A stretch of DNA of 64,000 bases from an uncultured Erythrobacter sp. (GTDB taxonomy: Bacteria; Pseudomonadota; Alphaproteobacteria; Sphingomonadales; Sphingomonadaceae), in assembly GCA_947500645.1 (NCBI GenBank), contig CANMSD010000001.1, forward strand, positions 1,054,001 through 1,118,000, given 5' to 3'. Both the position numbers and the translations under genes were made by a program. The notes under the pieces are model-generated. The model saw only the letters and a program-made list of their open reading frames with translations. It made no database searches and was not told the origin of the DNA. Positions 10,285-19,970 of the stretch are shown here, piece after piece; within the stretch, counting starts at the first letter, position 1, and the number at the start of each line of letters is the position of its first letter.

Positions 10285-11870
10285 GCCAGACGCCATCAGG
10301 ATCAGCCCCGCCCGTTGGCGGAGGCGTTGGCGCATCTGGCGGAAATCCGGGCGACGACAATTCCGATATGCAGGCGCTGGCCAAAGGTGGCCGGACCAAT
10401 TTCTTTGGCTTCATCCTGAGGTTGGTCGCCCGTCTTCCTTTCCTGTTTATCGCAGGACGGCTGTACGGGATTGATGCGGTTGGCCGGTTCGCATCGGCTC
10501 TTGTCCTGATCGAGATTCTCGGACTCGTCTGCTCGCTTGGTGAAAAGCGCGGCCTGGCACAGCGGCTGACCGAAGGCGCGGATGAGGATGGCGAGGCCAA
10601 GGTCAATCTTGTCTTCGACGGCATGTTGCTAGCGTTGATCCTGTCGGCCATTGCTGCGCTGTTCCTGTTCCTCTTTCCCGTGGTCATGTTCCCGAACGGG
10701 ATGAACAGCCCGCTCGACATATGGCTGATCGCGGCGATCCCGGCCTTTGCGCTGACGGAGATTCTGCTCGCCGCTCAAGCCTATAAATACGATATCGCCA
10801 CAACCGTCCGTGCCCGCGCCATCGTGGAGCCATGGACGATATCGATCATGGCCGGCGTATTCTTCTATCTTCCCGCCTACACGGGCGTAATGGAATTTCG
10901 CGAGGCGGGCCTCGCCTTTGCATTCATAGCCTCGATCTATGCCGGTCTTTTGACCGCAGCCTGGTCATTCGTTCGCACCTATGGCCCGCCCAAAGGGTGG
11001 CGTCCGCACCCGGTCTATATGTGGAAAATGACGGCACGCGCGCTGCCATTGATGGGCGCAGATGCGGTGGAATGGGGCACGCGCCGGGTCGACATTTTCA
11101 TCCTCGGCTTCTTCGCTTCGCCCGCCGCCGTCGCGGTCTATTATATGGCGCAGCAGATCGCGAGCCTGCCCCAAAAGCTCAAAACCAGTTTTGAGCCTGT
11201 GCTTGGCCCGGTCATCACCAAGAACCTCAAGGCCAAGAATTACACCGCGATTGCCGCGCAAGTGCGCCAGGTCGGCTTCTGGATCATCGCCGCACAAGCA
11301 GCAATTGCTCTGGCCCTTGGAGTGCCGGGCGAAGGGGTAATGGGCCTGATCGGACCGCAATACGTCGGCGGCACAGGCGCGCTCGCCTTCCTGCTTGCGG
11401 CAGAGGTAGCGGCAGCGATGGCGGTCGTTTCGGAAAGCGTGCTGGTCTACATCGCCCGCAAACGGAATCTGACAATCTCCATCGGCACCATTGCTTTGCA
11501 GGCCGCGCTCACCATCGGCATTATCCGAGCGGTTGAACACCTGGGCTATGGTGAGCCGTTCAAGGCGGCAGGCGCAGCTCTTGCTTTGCTGATCGCACTC
11601 GCTTGCGCCAGCCTGGTAAAAGCTCTGCTGCTCAAGAAGCTCTTGAAGGCGCCGGTCAGCAATTGGCGCTGGGCGCTGGTCTGGGCGGCAGCTCCTGCGG
11701 TAGTGGTCGGCTATGCGGCGACATGGCTGCCCGAATGGGCGGAACTGCTGTTCGGCATCCCGGCTATCCTGCTGACCTTTGGCTGGGTCATCTGGAAGCG
11801 CGGATTTGGTGAGGAAGACCGCCTGCTGTTTCGCAAGAACGTCGGCGGCGACGCGACCACAGCAGGCTAA
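10281..11870 (+). CDS. Polysaccharide/lipid flippase-like membrane protein (MATE/Wzx superfamily)
   Basis: 529 residues with about 12-14 hydrophobic helices spread from residue 45 to 510 and few charged loops, the pattern of oligosaccharide flippases (Wzx, MurJ-like). It starts at a TTG overlapping the gpsA stop by 4 bases, with a GGAG ribosome site about 9 bases upstream; the first internal ATG would remove only the Gly/Pro-rich leader. No glycosyltransferases are nearby, so its substrate (O-antigen unit, capsule or other undecaprenyl-linked glycan) cannot be guessed. Confidence 0.75.
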   Translation: MSQTPSGSAPPVGGGVGASGGNPGDDNSDMQALAKGGRTNFFGFILRLVARLPFLFIAGRLYGIDAVGRFASALVLIEILGLVCSLGEKRGLAQRLTEGADEDGEAKVNLVFDGMLLALILSAIAALFLFLFPVVMFPNGMNSPLDIWLIAAIPAFALTEILLAAQAYKYDIATTVRARAIVEPWTISIMAGVFFYLPAYTGVMEFREAGLAFAFIASIYAGLLTAAWSFVRTYGPPKGWRPHPVYMWKMTARALPLMGADAVEWGTRRVDIFILGFFASPAAVAVYYMAQQIASLPQKLKTSFEPVLGPVITKNLKAKNYTAIAAQVRQVGFWIIAAQAAIALALGVPGEGVMGLIGPQYVGGTGALAFLLAAEVAAAMAVVSESVLVYIARKRNLTISIGTIALQAALTIGIIRAVEHLGYGEPFKAAGAALALLIALACASLVKALLLKKLLKAPVSNWRWALVWAAAPAVVVGYAATWLPEWAELLFGIPAILLTFGWVIWKRGFGEEDRLLFRKNVGGDATTAG

Positions 11871-11982
11871 GTTCTGATCGCGCTTGCTCACGGCATCTGA
11901 TCTCACCTCAGGCGCGTTCAGTCGCGATTAACGGGCAAAAGCGGAGCTTTACCGACGGGTTATGTAGTGGGGAGAAGCAACA

Positions 11983-13689
11983 ATGCGTCAGTTGAAGCTC
12001 AAATCGAAGCTCATGGGTGTGTGTGCGGTGAGCTTGGTTATCGCCGGCTGTGCACAAGGATATGGCGGCGATGTCGCCTCCACCGGAGAGGCCAATGAGC
12101 GGGTAGCAGAGGCTCCGCCACCGCCACCACCTCCTCCTCCACCACCGCCCGCGCCCGTGGCTGAAGCCGATGCCAGTTCGATCATCGTTACCGGATCGCG
12201 CATCCAGAGTCAGAGCTTGGCGTCTGTTAGTCCAGTAACTACGGTAAGCGGCGAAAACTACATACCGCCTGTGCGTGTCCCGACCGATCCTGGCCGTGAG
12301 CAATATGACGGCGAGGAAGTCTCGCCGGTTAAGCTGGTCGCGAGCGAGCCGGTCTCCACCTTCTCGGTCGATGTCGATACCGGCGCCTACGCCAATGCGC
12401 GTCGCTTCCTGACGCAAGGTCAAATGCCACCGCGCGCCGCCGTGCGTACCGAGGAAATGATCAATTACTTCCGCTATGATTATGCGCGGCCGGAAGATCG
12501 CTCGCAGCCGTTCACGGTCAATACCGATATCGCCAAGACGCCGTGGAACGCGAAAACCTATCTGATGCGGATCGGCCTGCGTGGATACGATCTGCCGCGC
12601 AGCGAACGTCCGCCAGCGAACCTCGTCTTTCTGATGGATGTGTCGGGTTCAATGGGCAGCCCCGACAAGTTGCCGCTTGTGAAAACGGCGCTATCGGGTC
12701 TCGCCGGTGAGCTTTCCGATCAGGATCGCGTCTCGATTGTGGTCTACGCCGGGGCCGCTGGAATGGTGCTCGAACCGACCAGCGACACCAAGAAAATCCG
12801 CCGCGCGCTCGACAAATTGAACGCGGGCGGCTCGACCGCTGGTGGTGCAGGTCTGCAGCTCGCTTACAACATTGCCGAGGACAATTTCATCAAAGGGGGC
12901 GTCAACCGCGTGATCCTCGCCACCGATGGCGATTTTAATGTCGGCGTCTCCAACCGCGATGCACTTGTCGAACTGATCGAAGAAAAGCGCGACAGCGGCA
13001 TTACGTTGACCACGCTCGGCTTTGGCCAGGGCAATTACAACGAAGCGATGATGGAGCAGATCGCCAATCACGGTAACGGCAATTACGCCTATATCGACAG
13101 CGCTCTGGAAGCCAAAAAAGTGCTGGGCGAAGAGATGAGCAGCACTCTGTTCACCATCGCCAAGGATGTAAAAATCCAGGTTGAATTCAACCCGGCTGTA
13201 ATCAGCCAATATCGCTTGGTCGGCTATGAAAACCGTATCCTGCGCGAGGAGGACTTCAACAATGACGCCGTCGATGCGGGCGACATCGGCGCCGGGCATC
13301 AGGTGACCGCGATCTATGAAGTTGTGCCCACCGGACGCATCGGCTGGATTCCATCGCGCCGCTACGAAAACGCGCCGGCCAGTGCGGCGACGAACAGGAT
13401 GGCTGAGGCCGCGCATGTGAAATTGCGCTACAAGCTTCCCAATGGCGATAAGTCGAAGCTGATCGACTATGTTGTTACGAATGCGCAGTTGCGACGCGCG
13501 CAGGCGCCATCGGGCGATTTCGCCTTTGCCGCGTCGGTCGCCGCTTATGGTCAATTGCTGCGCGGGGATACGCTGATGATGGATTTCGACCACGAGGACA
13601 TTAGTCAGCTCGCGGGCCAGCAGGACGATTTCTGGCGACAGGAATTCCTGCGGCTAAATGCCCTTGCGGGCAGCATGAAAGGCGGCTGA
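11983..13689 (+). CDS. YfbK-like von Willebrand factor A lipoprotein with receptor-plug-like N-terminus
   Basis: 568 residues. A lipoprotein signal ends at IAGC (Cys23); then a run of 12 prolines (45-56), then SSIIVTGSRI...SPVTTV (about 65-88), a pattern normally found at the start of TonB-dependent receptors. From about 115 on it matches the YfbK family: an N-terminal vWF domain, the vWA domain with an intact MIDAS (DVSGSMGS, Asp219) and TDGDFNVG, and a C-terminal DUF3520-like part. Likely a metal-dependent protein-binding factor at the envelope. The start is preceded by GGGGAGAAGCAACA. Stands alone, with 112 bp before and 138 bp after. Confidence 0.85.
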   Translation: MRQLKLKSKLMGVCAVSLVIAGCAQGYGGDVASTGEANERVAEAPPPPPPPPPPPPAPVAEADASSIIVTGSRIQSQSLASVSPVTTVSGENYIPPVRVPTDPGREQYDGEEVSPVKLVASEPVSTFSVDVDTGAYANARRFLTQGQMPPRAAVRTEEMINYFRYDYARPEDRSQPFTVNTDIAKTPWNAKTYLMRIGLRGYDLPRSERPPANLVFLMDVSGSMGSPDKLPLVKTALSGLAGELSDQDRVSIVVYAGAAGMVLEPTSDTKKIRRALDKLNAGGSTAGGAGLQLAYNIAEDNFIKGGVNRVILATDGDFNVGVSNRDALVELIEEKRDSGITLTTLGFGQGNYNEAMMEQIANHGNGNYAYIDSALEAKKVLGEEMSSTLFTIAKDVKIQVEFNPAVISQYRLVGYENRILREEDFNNDAVDAGDIGAGHQVTAIYEVVPTGRIGWIPSRRYENAPASAATNRMAEAAHVKLRYKLPNGDKSKLIDYVVTNAQLRRAQAPSGDFAFAASVAAYGQLLRGDTLMMDFDHEDISQLAGQQDDFWRQEFLRLNALAGSMKGG

Positions 13690-13827
13690 CACCGTATCGA
13701 ACTGGATGGCTGGCTGGCTATGATGAGTGGATCAGTTCGTCCCCCGCCCGCCCCTGGATAAGCGCTTGGAAAGGCACACGCCCCGCTGCTATGGCCTCGC
13801 CGAATAACGCATCTGAGGACTAGCGAA

Positions 13828-14469
13828 ATGACGCCCGAATTCTTCGAAGCCAATTGGCCTTTTATCCTGATTGTACTGCTGGTCGTGTTGGTGCTGGCGT
13901 TCTTCTGGCTGGCTGCCAATCGCACCACCTCGGTGAAGTCGGAAGACAAGCGAGATGTGCTCGATGAAGGAGCAGCCCCGGCACAACGCAATCAGGCGCT
14001 GATCGATGCACCCCGGGCGGCGATCAAGGATACGCCTGCACCAGAGCCTGAACCGGCACCTGAGCCCTCGCCTGTTTCCGCTCCTGCTCCAGCGCCAGCC
14101 GCTCCGCTGATAGACGAGGATCCAGCACCGCCGGTATTGGGCGCCGCGCCACAGGAACCATCGCCTGAGCCAGTACCCGCGCCTGCTCCCAAACCCGACC
14201 CAGCGCCAGTCGCCGCTACGACGATGGGCGGCGATGACCTTACCGTCATCAAAGGCCTAGGGCCCAAGCTTGCAAAGCTGCTCAACAGCCTTGGCGTAAC
14301 CTCGTACAGCCAGATTGCCGCCTGGGACGATGCCGAGATCGACCGGATCGACGCGCAGCTCGACCGCTTCCAGGGGCGCATTCGCCGCGACAGCTGGGTT
14401 GAGCAGGCAAAATTGCTCGCCGCTGGTGATCAGGCGGGCTTTTCCGACAAGTTTGGTCAAAACGGTTGA
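13828..14469 (+). CDS. Membrane-anchored protein with C-terminal helix-hairpin-helix domain
   Basis: 213 residues: one N-terminal membrane helix (about 12-30), a long Pro/Ala/Glu-rich linker (about 65-130) likely extended in structure, and a C-terminal domain beginning DDLTVIKGLGPKLAKLLNSLG, a helix-hairpin-helix motif of the type annotated as flap-endonuclease-like 5' DNA nuclease (COG3743). No nuclease active site is visible, so catalysis is doubtful; DNA or protein binding at the membrane is possible. Unknown role. Confidence 0.75.
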   Translation: MTPEFFEANWPFILIVLLVVLVLAFFWLAANRTTSVKSEDKRDVLDEGAAPAQRNQALIDAPRAAIKDTPAPEPEPAPEPSPVSAPAPAPAAPLIDEDPAPPVLGAAPQEPSPEPVPAPAPKPDPAPVAATTMGGDDLTVIKGLGPKLAKLLNSLGVTSYSQIAAWDDAEIDRIDAQLDRFQGRIRRDSWVEQAKLLAAGDQAGFSDKFGQNG

Positions 14470-14499
14470 AATAATTGCAGTTAAATTGTCCATTCTGTG

Positions 14500-14517
14500 T
14501 TACATAGCAATATGTAA
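14500..14517. promoter_or_regulatory. Perfect palindrome before the response-regulator gene (candidate operator)
   Basis: TTACATA-GCAA-TATGTAA, two 7-base arms with no mismatch, ending 3 bases before the AGGAG ribosome site of the response regulator at 14532. The surrounding 60 bases are AT-rich compared with the flanks. Position and symmetry suggest a repressor or autoregulatory site, or a short 5'-UTR hairpin; the binding protein is not known. Confidence 0.4.
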
Positions 14518-14531
14518 GGCAGGAGAGAGTG

Positions 14532-14888
14532 ATGAGTCAGGCGCGAATCTTGGTCGCTGAAGACGAGCTAATTGTCGGCTTTGACCTGTGCGAAACGGTG
14601 GAAGAAGCAGGGTTCGAAGTGGTTGGTCCGCATCGCGACATATCTTCGGCAATGCTTTCTTTTCAAAAGGATAAACCCGATCTGGCGATCCTTGATGTGA
14701 AGCTGGATGATGGCATCGTATACCCGCTGGCAGAGAAACTGGCCGATGAAGACGTGCCTATCATCTTCCATTCGGGTCAATTCACCCGTCAGGAAGTGGC
14801 GGAGCGCTTCCCAGAGGCGACGACCTTGATGAAGCCGTGTCCACCAAACGAAATGCTGGAAGCGGTTACCAAGGTGCTCCAGGCGTAG
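14532..14888 (+). CDS. Single-domain response regulator (receiver only)
   Basis: 118 residues forming one receiver domain: acidic pair E10/D11 (LVAEDELIV), phosphoacceptor Asp55 (AILDVKL), Ser in FHSGQ and Lys about 103 (LMKPCPP). No output domain, so it acts by protein contact or phosphotransfer, like CheY- or stand-alone regulators working with HWE/HisKA2 kinases. Start chosen at the ATG at 14532, six bases after AGGAG; the GTG directly before it is less well placed. No kinase gene adjoins it. Confidence 0.9.
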   Translation: MSQARILVAEDELIVGFDLCETVEEAGFEVVGPHRDISSAMLSFQKDKPDLAILDVKLDDGIVYPLAEKLADEDVPIIFHSGQFTRQEVAERFPEATTLMKPCPPNEMLEAVTKVLQA

Positions 14889-15004
14889 TAGTCCGCTCCG
14901 CACATTTGCGACCGATTGATCGCACGCAAATTGCTTGAAACGCGGCGCTTCCCACGCGCCCTCGCTTCGCTTATCCCTCTCTCGATAGAGATGGAGAGCC
15001 ATAC

Positions 15005-16945
15005 GTGAGTCAAGACCTGTTTCCGGTGCCTGATGATTGGGCCGCAAGCGCAAAATTCGACGATCAGAAATACCGCGCGCATTATGCCCGCTCGGTCTCC
15101 GACCCGGACGGTTTCTGGCGCGAGGAAGCGCAGCGGATAGATTGGGTTGAACCCTTCGAGACGGTCAAGGATGTCAGCTACAATGCCGAGGATTTTCGCA
15201 TCGGCTGGTTCCTCGGTGGCAAGCTCAATATCTGCGCCAATGCGCTCGACCGGCATCTGGAAACGCGCGGCGACACCCCCGCGATAATCTGGGAGCCCGA
15301 CGATCCGAGCACACCGGGCCGTACGCTCACCTATCGCGAGCTGCATTCCGAAGTCTGTAAGTTCGCCAATGTCCTTAAGGCGCAAGGCGTGCAAAAGGGC
15401 GATCGGGTCACGATCTACCTGCCGATGGTTCCCGAGGCGGCCATCGCCATGCTCGCCTGCGCGAGGATCGGCGCGGTGCATTCGGTCGTGTTTGCGGGTT
15501 TCTCTCCAGATGCGCTCGCGGGCCGCATATCGGACTGCCAATCCGATATTGTCCTAACCGCCGACGAAGGCTTGCGCGGTGGCAAGACCGTCCCGCTCAA
15601 GGCCAACGTCGATGCCGCGCTTGAGAAGGCATCAGTCAGCAGAGTCATCATGCTCAAGCATACCGGTGCAGATGTCGGTTTCAAGGAAGGCCGCGATGTG
15701 TGGTGGCATGACGCGATCTCGCAGGCGGGCGATTATTGCGAACCAGAGGTAATGGATGCGGAAGACCCTCTGTTCATTCTCTACACCTCCGGCTCAACCG
15801 GCAAGCCCAAGGGCGTGCTGCATACCACTGGCGGTTATGCCGTGTGGACGAGCATGACGCATGAGTATGTATTCGACCACAATCCGGGCCAGATTTACTG
15901 GTGCGCGGCGGACGTCGGCTGGGTCACCGGGCATTCCTATGTCGTCTACGGACCGCTGTTAAACGGCGCAACACAGGTGATGTTCGAAGGCGTGCCGAAC
16001 TATCCAGATTTCTCACGCTTTTGGGACGTGATAGAAAAGCACAAGGTCGAGATTTTCTACGCTGCGCCTACCGCTCTGCGGGCGTTGATGCGCGAGGGCG
16101 ATCAGTGGGTGACCAAGACGGATCGTTCCTCCTTACGCGTGCTCGGCAGCGTCGGCGAGCCGATCAACCCGGAGGCGTGGGACTGGTATCATCGCGTCGT
16201 GGGAGAGCGTCGCTGCCCAATCGTCGACACTTGGTGGCAGACCGAGACCGGCGGGGCCATGATCACGCCCCTTCCCGGCGCGACTGCGCTCAAACCGGGC
16301 AGCGCAACGCGGCCAATGTTCGGTGTGAAGCCTGCGCTGGTCGACGCGGAAAAGGGTACGCTGCTGGATGGAGCAGCCTCCGGCGCGCTCGTCATCACCG
16401 ACAGCTGGCCTGGCCAGATGCGCACAGTCTATGGCGATCACCAGCGCTTCTTCGACACCTATTTCAGCCAATATCCCGGCTATTACTTCACCGGCGATGG
16501 CTGCCGCCGCGATGAAGACGAGTATTACTGGATCACCGGACGGATCGACGATGTGATAAATGTCTCAGGCCACCGCATGGGCACAGCCGAGGTCGAAAGC
16601 GCGCTGGTCGAGCACGAACTCGTCGCAGAAGCTGCCGTTGTCGGCATGCCGCACGAAGTGAAAGGGCAAGGCATCTACGCCTATGTCACCACCAATGCCG
16701 GAACCGACGACAGCGAGGATTTGCGCAAGGAACTCGTGCAATGGGTGCGCAAGGAAATCGGGCCTATCGCGACGCCCGACGTGCTGCAATTTGCACCGGG
16801 CCTGCCCAAGACCCGCTCGGGCAAGATCATGCGCCGCATCCTGCGCAAGATCGCGGAGAACGACATGTCGAATCTTGGCGACACCTCGACCCTTGCCGAT
16901 CCCAGTGTGGTCGATGATCTCGTCGCTAACAGGCCCGTCAATTGA
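15005..16945 (+). CDS. acs: Acetyl-coenzyme A synthetase
   Basis: 646 residues, the usual length. Activates acetate to acetyl-CoA through acetyl-AMP. Motifs: [12 protein letters not shown] (P-loop A3, about residue 258), TWWQTETGG (A5, about 410), [21 protein letters not shown] (A7/A8), and [11 protein letters not shown] with the Lys that is acetylated to switch the enzyme off in other bacteria. Starts at a GTG preceded by GGAG. With glutaryl-CoA dehydrogenase and maiA-fahA downstream it forms an acetyl-CoA-generating catabolic neighbourhood. Confidence 0.97.
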   Translation: MSQDLFPVPDDWAASAKFDDQKYRAHYARSVSDPDGFWREEAQRIDWVEPFETVKDVSYNAEDFRIGWFLGGKLNICANALDRHLETRGDTPAIIWEPDDPSTPGRTLTYRELHSEVCKFANVLKAQGVQKGDRVTIYLPMVPEAAIAMLACARIGAVHSVVFAGFSPDALAGRISDCQSDIVLTADEGLRGGKTVPLKANVDAALEKASVSRVIMLKHTGADVGFKEGRDVWWHDAISQAGDYCEPEVMDAEDPLFILYTSGSTGKPKGVLHTTGGYAVWTSMTHEYVFDHNPGQIYWCAADVGWVTGHSYVVYGPLLNGATQVMFEGVPNYPDFSRFWDVIEKHKVEIFYAAPTALRALMREGDQWVTKTDRSSLRVLGSVGEPINPEAWDWYHRVVGERRCPIVDTWWQTETGGAMITPLPGATALKPGSATRPMFGVKPALVDAEKGTLLDGAASGALVITDSWPGQMRTVYGDHQRFFDTYFSQYPGYYFTGDGCRRDEDEYYWITGRIDDVINVSGHRMGTAEVESALVEHELVAEAAVVGMPHEVKGQGIYAYVTTNAGTDDSEDLRKELVQWVRKEIGPIATPDVLQFAPGLPKTRSGKIMRRILRKIAENDMSNLGDTSTLADPSVVDDLVANRPVN

Positions 16946-17006
16946 GGGTTGAAAGACACGCTCACAACTGCGAGAGACGCAGCAATTAGTTTCAGGAGTA
17001 ACTAAA

Positions 17007-18191
17007 TTGGCAGAAATAGTGCCATTCAACTGGGAAGATCCCTTCGACCTCGAAACCCAATTGACCGAGGACGAGCGGATGATCCGGGACACGGCCAAGG
17101 CCTTTGCACAGAGCGAATTGCAGCCGCGCGTGATTGACGCCTTCCGCGATGAAGTCGACGCGCCTGAATTGTTCCCATTGATGGGGCAAGCGGGTCTGCT
17201 CGGCGCGACTATCCCTGAAGAATATGGCGGCGTCGGCGCGAGCTATGTCGCTTACGGTCTGATCGCGCGCGAGATCGAGCGTGTGGACAGCGGCTATCGC
17301 TCAATGGCGTCGGTGCAATCCAGCCTCGTGATGCACCCGATCCACGCCTACGGCTCCGAAGAGCAACGCCGCAAGTACCTACCCGGTCTCTCCTCCGGCG
17401 AGTTGATCGGCTGTTTCGGCCTCACCGAGCCGGACGCAGGATCCGACCCTGCCGGCATGAAGACCGTCGCAAAGAAGGACGGTGATGGTTACCGCATCAG
17501 CGGCTCAAAGACCTGGATTTCCAACTCGCCTTTTGCCGACGTGTTTGTCGTCTGGGCCAAGTCCGAAGAGCATGGCGGCGGCATTCGCGGCTTCATCCTC
17601 GAAAAAGGAATGGAAGGCCTTTCTGCGCCCAAGATCGAAGGCAAAATTTCGCTACGCGCGTCCACCACAGGCATGATCATGATGGACGATGTGAAATTGC
17701 CTGCCGATGCATTGCTTCCCGACGTCCAAGGGCTGAAGGGGCCTTTCGGCTGCCTCAACCGCGCGCGCTATGGCATCAGCTGGGGCAGCATGGGCGCAGC
17801 CGAGTTCTGCATGCATGCCGCTCGCCAATATGGCCTGGACCGCAAGCAGTTCGGGCGTCCGCTCGCCGCGACGCAGCTGTTTCAGAAGAAGCTCGCCGAC
17901 ATGATGAGCGATATTGCACTCGGGCTACAGGCAAGCCTTCGTGTGGGCCGATTGATGGATGAAGGCCGGTTTGCGCCCGACATGATCAGCATCGTGAAAC
18001 GCAACAACGTCGGCAAAGCTTTGGACATCGCACGCCAGGCGCGCGACATGCATGGCGGCAACGGTATTTCCGAGGAATATCAGGTGATCCGCCATGCTGT
18101 GAACCTCGAAACGGTGAACACCTATGAGGGCACGCATGATGTTCACGCGCTGATCCTGGGCCGCGCGATCACAGGCATCGCGGCGTTTTGA
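17007..18191 (+). CDS. gcdH: Glutaryl-CoA dehydrogenase
   Basis: 394 residues, acyl-CoA dehydrogenase fold with FAD. Oxidises and decarboxylates glutaryl-CoA to crotonyl-CoA in lysine/tryptophan breakdown. [15 protein letters not shown] (about 133-147) is the first acyl-CoA dehydrogenase signature; the C-terminus [21 protein letters not shown] carries the catalytic Glu in the form typical of GcdH rather than other acyl-CoA dehydrogenases. Start is TTG with AGGAG eight bases upstream. 61 bp follow acs. Confidence 0.92.
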   Translation: MAEIVPFNWEDPFDLETQLTEDERMIRDTAKAFAQSELQPRVIDAFRDEVDAPELFPLMGQAGLLGATIPEEYGGVGASYVAYGLIAREIERVDSGYRSMASVQSSLVMHPIHAYGSEEQRRKYLPGLSSGELIGCFGLTEPDAGSDPAGMKTVAKKDGDGYRISGSKTWISNSPFADVFVVWAKSEEHGGGIRGFILEKGMEGLSAPKIEGKISLRASTTGMIMMDDVKLPADALLPDVQGLKGPFGCLNRARYGISWGSMGAAEFCMHAARQYGLDRKQFGRPLAATQLFQKKLADMMSDIALGLQASLRVGRLMDEGRFAPDMISIVKRNNVGKALDIARQARDMHGGNGISEEYQVIRHAVNLETVNTYEGTHDVHALILGRAITGIAAF

Positions 18192-18223
18192 TTTTGGTGT
18201 CTTGTCTGATCATGCCTAGACCG

Positions 18224-18292
18224 CCCGCACCCTCCGCCCTTCCACCAGGAGCCTACCGGAAACTGTCCGGGCGGAAGGGCGGGGGGTGCGGG
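18224..18292. repeat. Long GC-rich hairpin between gcdH and maiA
   Basis: Arms 18224-18243 and 18273-18292 are 20-base inverted repeats that pair along their whole length with a single G-U type mismatch, and the 29-base loop itself holds a second small stem (CCGGA/TCCGG). No T-run follows, so it is not a standard intrinsic terminator for gcdH. It ends 20 bases before the maiA start, where it could act as an mRNA-stability or attenuation structure, or be a REP-like element. Confidence 0.6.
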
Positions 18293-18312
18293 CCGGCCGG
18301 GAGCGCTCACAA

Positions 18313-18957
18313 ATGAAACTCTACGGCTACTTTCGGAGCTCGACCTCGTATCGCCTTCGCATCGCGCTCGAGCTTAAAGGGCTGGAGTTCAAAAATGTGC
18401 CCGTCAACCTGCTTGAGAGCGAGCAAAAGGGTGAGGCCTTCACCAGCCGCAACCCGTTTGCCTCGGTGCCGATGCTGGAGGCCGACGGACGCGACCGCGC
18501 ACAATCAATGGCCCTGCTCGAATGGCTGGATGAGGCATATCCGGACAAGCCGCTGCTCCCTACCGATATCGAAGCGCGCTACACAGTGCGCGAATTGACT
18601 TATGCCATAGCGACGGAGCTGCACGCACCGCTCAACCTGCCAGTGCTAAAGTACCTCAAGAACGAATACGGCAAGTCGCAGGAAGAGGTCGACACCTGGT
18701 ATCGCCATTGGCTCGCGAGGACGCTGAAGCCAGTCGAGGCACGCTTGGCGCAGCTCAATACAGGCGACTTCCTGCTCGATGCGCCGGGTCTGTTCGAGGC
18801 TGTGTTGCTGCCGCAGGTCTACAACGCGCGCCGGTTCAAATACGATGTCGACGTACACCCTCACATGGCGCGGATCGAGGCAGCATGCCTCGCCCTGCCC
18901 GCATTCCAGCGCGCCCATCCCGACAATCAGCCTGAGGCTCAGGAGACAAACACATGA
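18313..18957 (+). CDS. maiA: Maleylacetoacetate isomerase (zeta-class glutathione transferase)
   Basis: 214 residues from the ATG at 18313 (GGGAG nine bases upstream). Isomerises maleylacetoacetate to fumarylacetoacetate with glutathione, the penultimate step of tyrosine/homogentisate degradation. The N-terminal thioredoxin-like domain begins KLYGYFRSSTSYRLRIAL, the SS-x-S-x-R-x-RIAL active-site motif of zeta GSTs; the helical C-terminal half follows from about residue 90. The stop overlaps fahA by 4 bases. Confidence 0.92.
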   Translation: MKLYGYFRSSTSYRLRIALELKGLEFKNVPVNLLESEQKGEAFTSRNPFASVPMLEADGRDRAQSMALLEWLDEAYPDKPLLPTDIEARYTVRELTYAIATELHAPLNLPVLKYLKNEYGKSQEEVDTWYRHWLARTLKPVEARLAQLNTGDFLLDAPGLFEAVLLPQVYNARRFKYDVDVHPHMARIEAACLALPAFQRAHPDNQPEAQETNT

Positions 18958-19964
18958 AGCTAGCGACACTCAACGATGGCACGCGCGATGGCAAACTGGT
19001 CGTCGTTTCCAAAGACCTCACGCGCTGCTGCGCGGCGGGTTATATAGCGCCAACAATGCAAGCAGCGCTCGATGATTGGGAGCGTATTGCGCCTCAGCTC
19101 GAAGTGCTCGCCGTGGATGTTGAGCATCAGGCCGTGCCTTGTGAGCGTTTTCACGAGCGTGAAGCACACTCACCGTTGCCGCGCGCCTACCAATGGGCCG
19201 ATGGCTCAGCCTATATCAATCACGTTGAGCTGGTGCGCAAAGCGCGCAATGCTGAAGTGCCGGAGAGCTTCTATCACGATCCGCTGATGTATCAGGGCGG
19301 CTCTGACACGTTCCTGCCGCCACGCGCCGACATCCCCTTGGGCGATGTCGCCTGGGGCTGCGATATGGAAGGGGAAGTCGCGGTCATTACCGATGATGTG
19401 CCAATGGGCGTCTCAGCTGAGGACGCGGCGGGCCACATCAAGCTGGTTATGCTGGTCAATGATGTGTCGCTGCGCGGCCTGATCCCGGGTGAGCTGGCAA
19501 AGGGCTTCGGCTTCTTCCAGTCCAAGCCATCCAGCGCCTTCTCACCTGTCGCGGTGACGCCAGACGAACTCGGCGATGCGTGGAAGGACAGCTTGATCCA
19601 CCTGCCGCTGATGGTCGATTACAATGGCGAGGCTTTCGGCCGGGCCCAGGCCGGCGAAGACGCAACGTTCAATCTCGCGCAGCTGGTCGCTCATGCGGCC
19701 AAGACACGCAATCTGTGTGCAGGCTCGATCATCGGTTCGGGCACGGTCTCAAACAAAGGTGCAGATGGCGGCCCGGGCAAGCCGGTGTCCGAAGGCGGGC
19801 TCGGCTATTCCTGCATCGCGGAAATCCGCATGATCGAAACCATTGCCAATGGCGAGGCGACCACCCGCTTCATGCAACCCGGTGATAGCGTGAAGGTCGA
19901 GATGCGCGATCGTGACAATCACTCGATATTCGGTGCGATCGAGCAGAATGTGGTTGCGGTTTGA
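18954..19964 (+). CDS. fahA: Fumarylacetoacetate hydrolase family protein (fumarylacetoacetase)
   Basis: 336 residues. Hydrolyses fumarylacetoacetate to fumarate and acetoacetate. The FAH-fold metal site is visible around CDMEGEVAVITDDVP (acidic ligands) and KPSSAFSPVAVTPDELGD; GSIIGSGTVSNKG is a conserved substrate loop. Its 4-base overlap with maiA argues for fumarylacetoacetase proper rather than another FAH-family enzyme. The acetoacetate and fumarate made feed the acetyl-CoA chemistry upstream. Confidence 0.92.
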   Translation: MKLATLNDGTRDGKLVVVSKDLTRCCAAGYIAPTMQAALDDWERIAPQLEVLAVDVEHQAVPCERFHEREAHSPLPRAYQWADGSAYINHVELVRKARNAEVPESFYHDPLMYQGGSDTFLPPRADIPLGDVAWGCDMEGEVAVITDDVPMGVSAEDAAGHIKLVMLVNDVSLRGLIPGELAKGFGFFQSKPSSAFSPVAVTPDELGDAWKDSLIHLPLMVDYNGEAFGRAQAGEDATFNLAQLVAHAAKTRNLCAGSIIGSGTVSNKGADGGPGKPVSEGGLGYSCIAEIRMIETIANGEATTRFMQPGDSVKVEMRDRDNHSIFGAIEQNVVAV

Positions 19965-19970
19965 AGGAGG

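Noticed and set aside
10965..11906. 313-codon minus-strand ORF opposite the flippase gene
   Set aside because: Antisense shadow; the plus-strand frame has coherent membrane helices and is coupled to gpsA.
12691..13593. 300-codon minus-strand ORF opposite the vWA gene
   Set aside because: Antisense shadow of a GC-rich gene with intact domains; its translation has no recognisable pattern or ribosome site.
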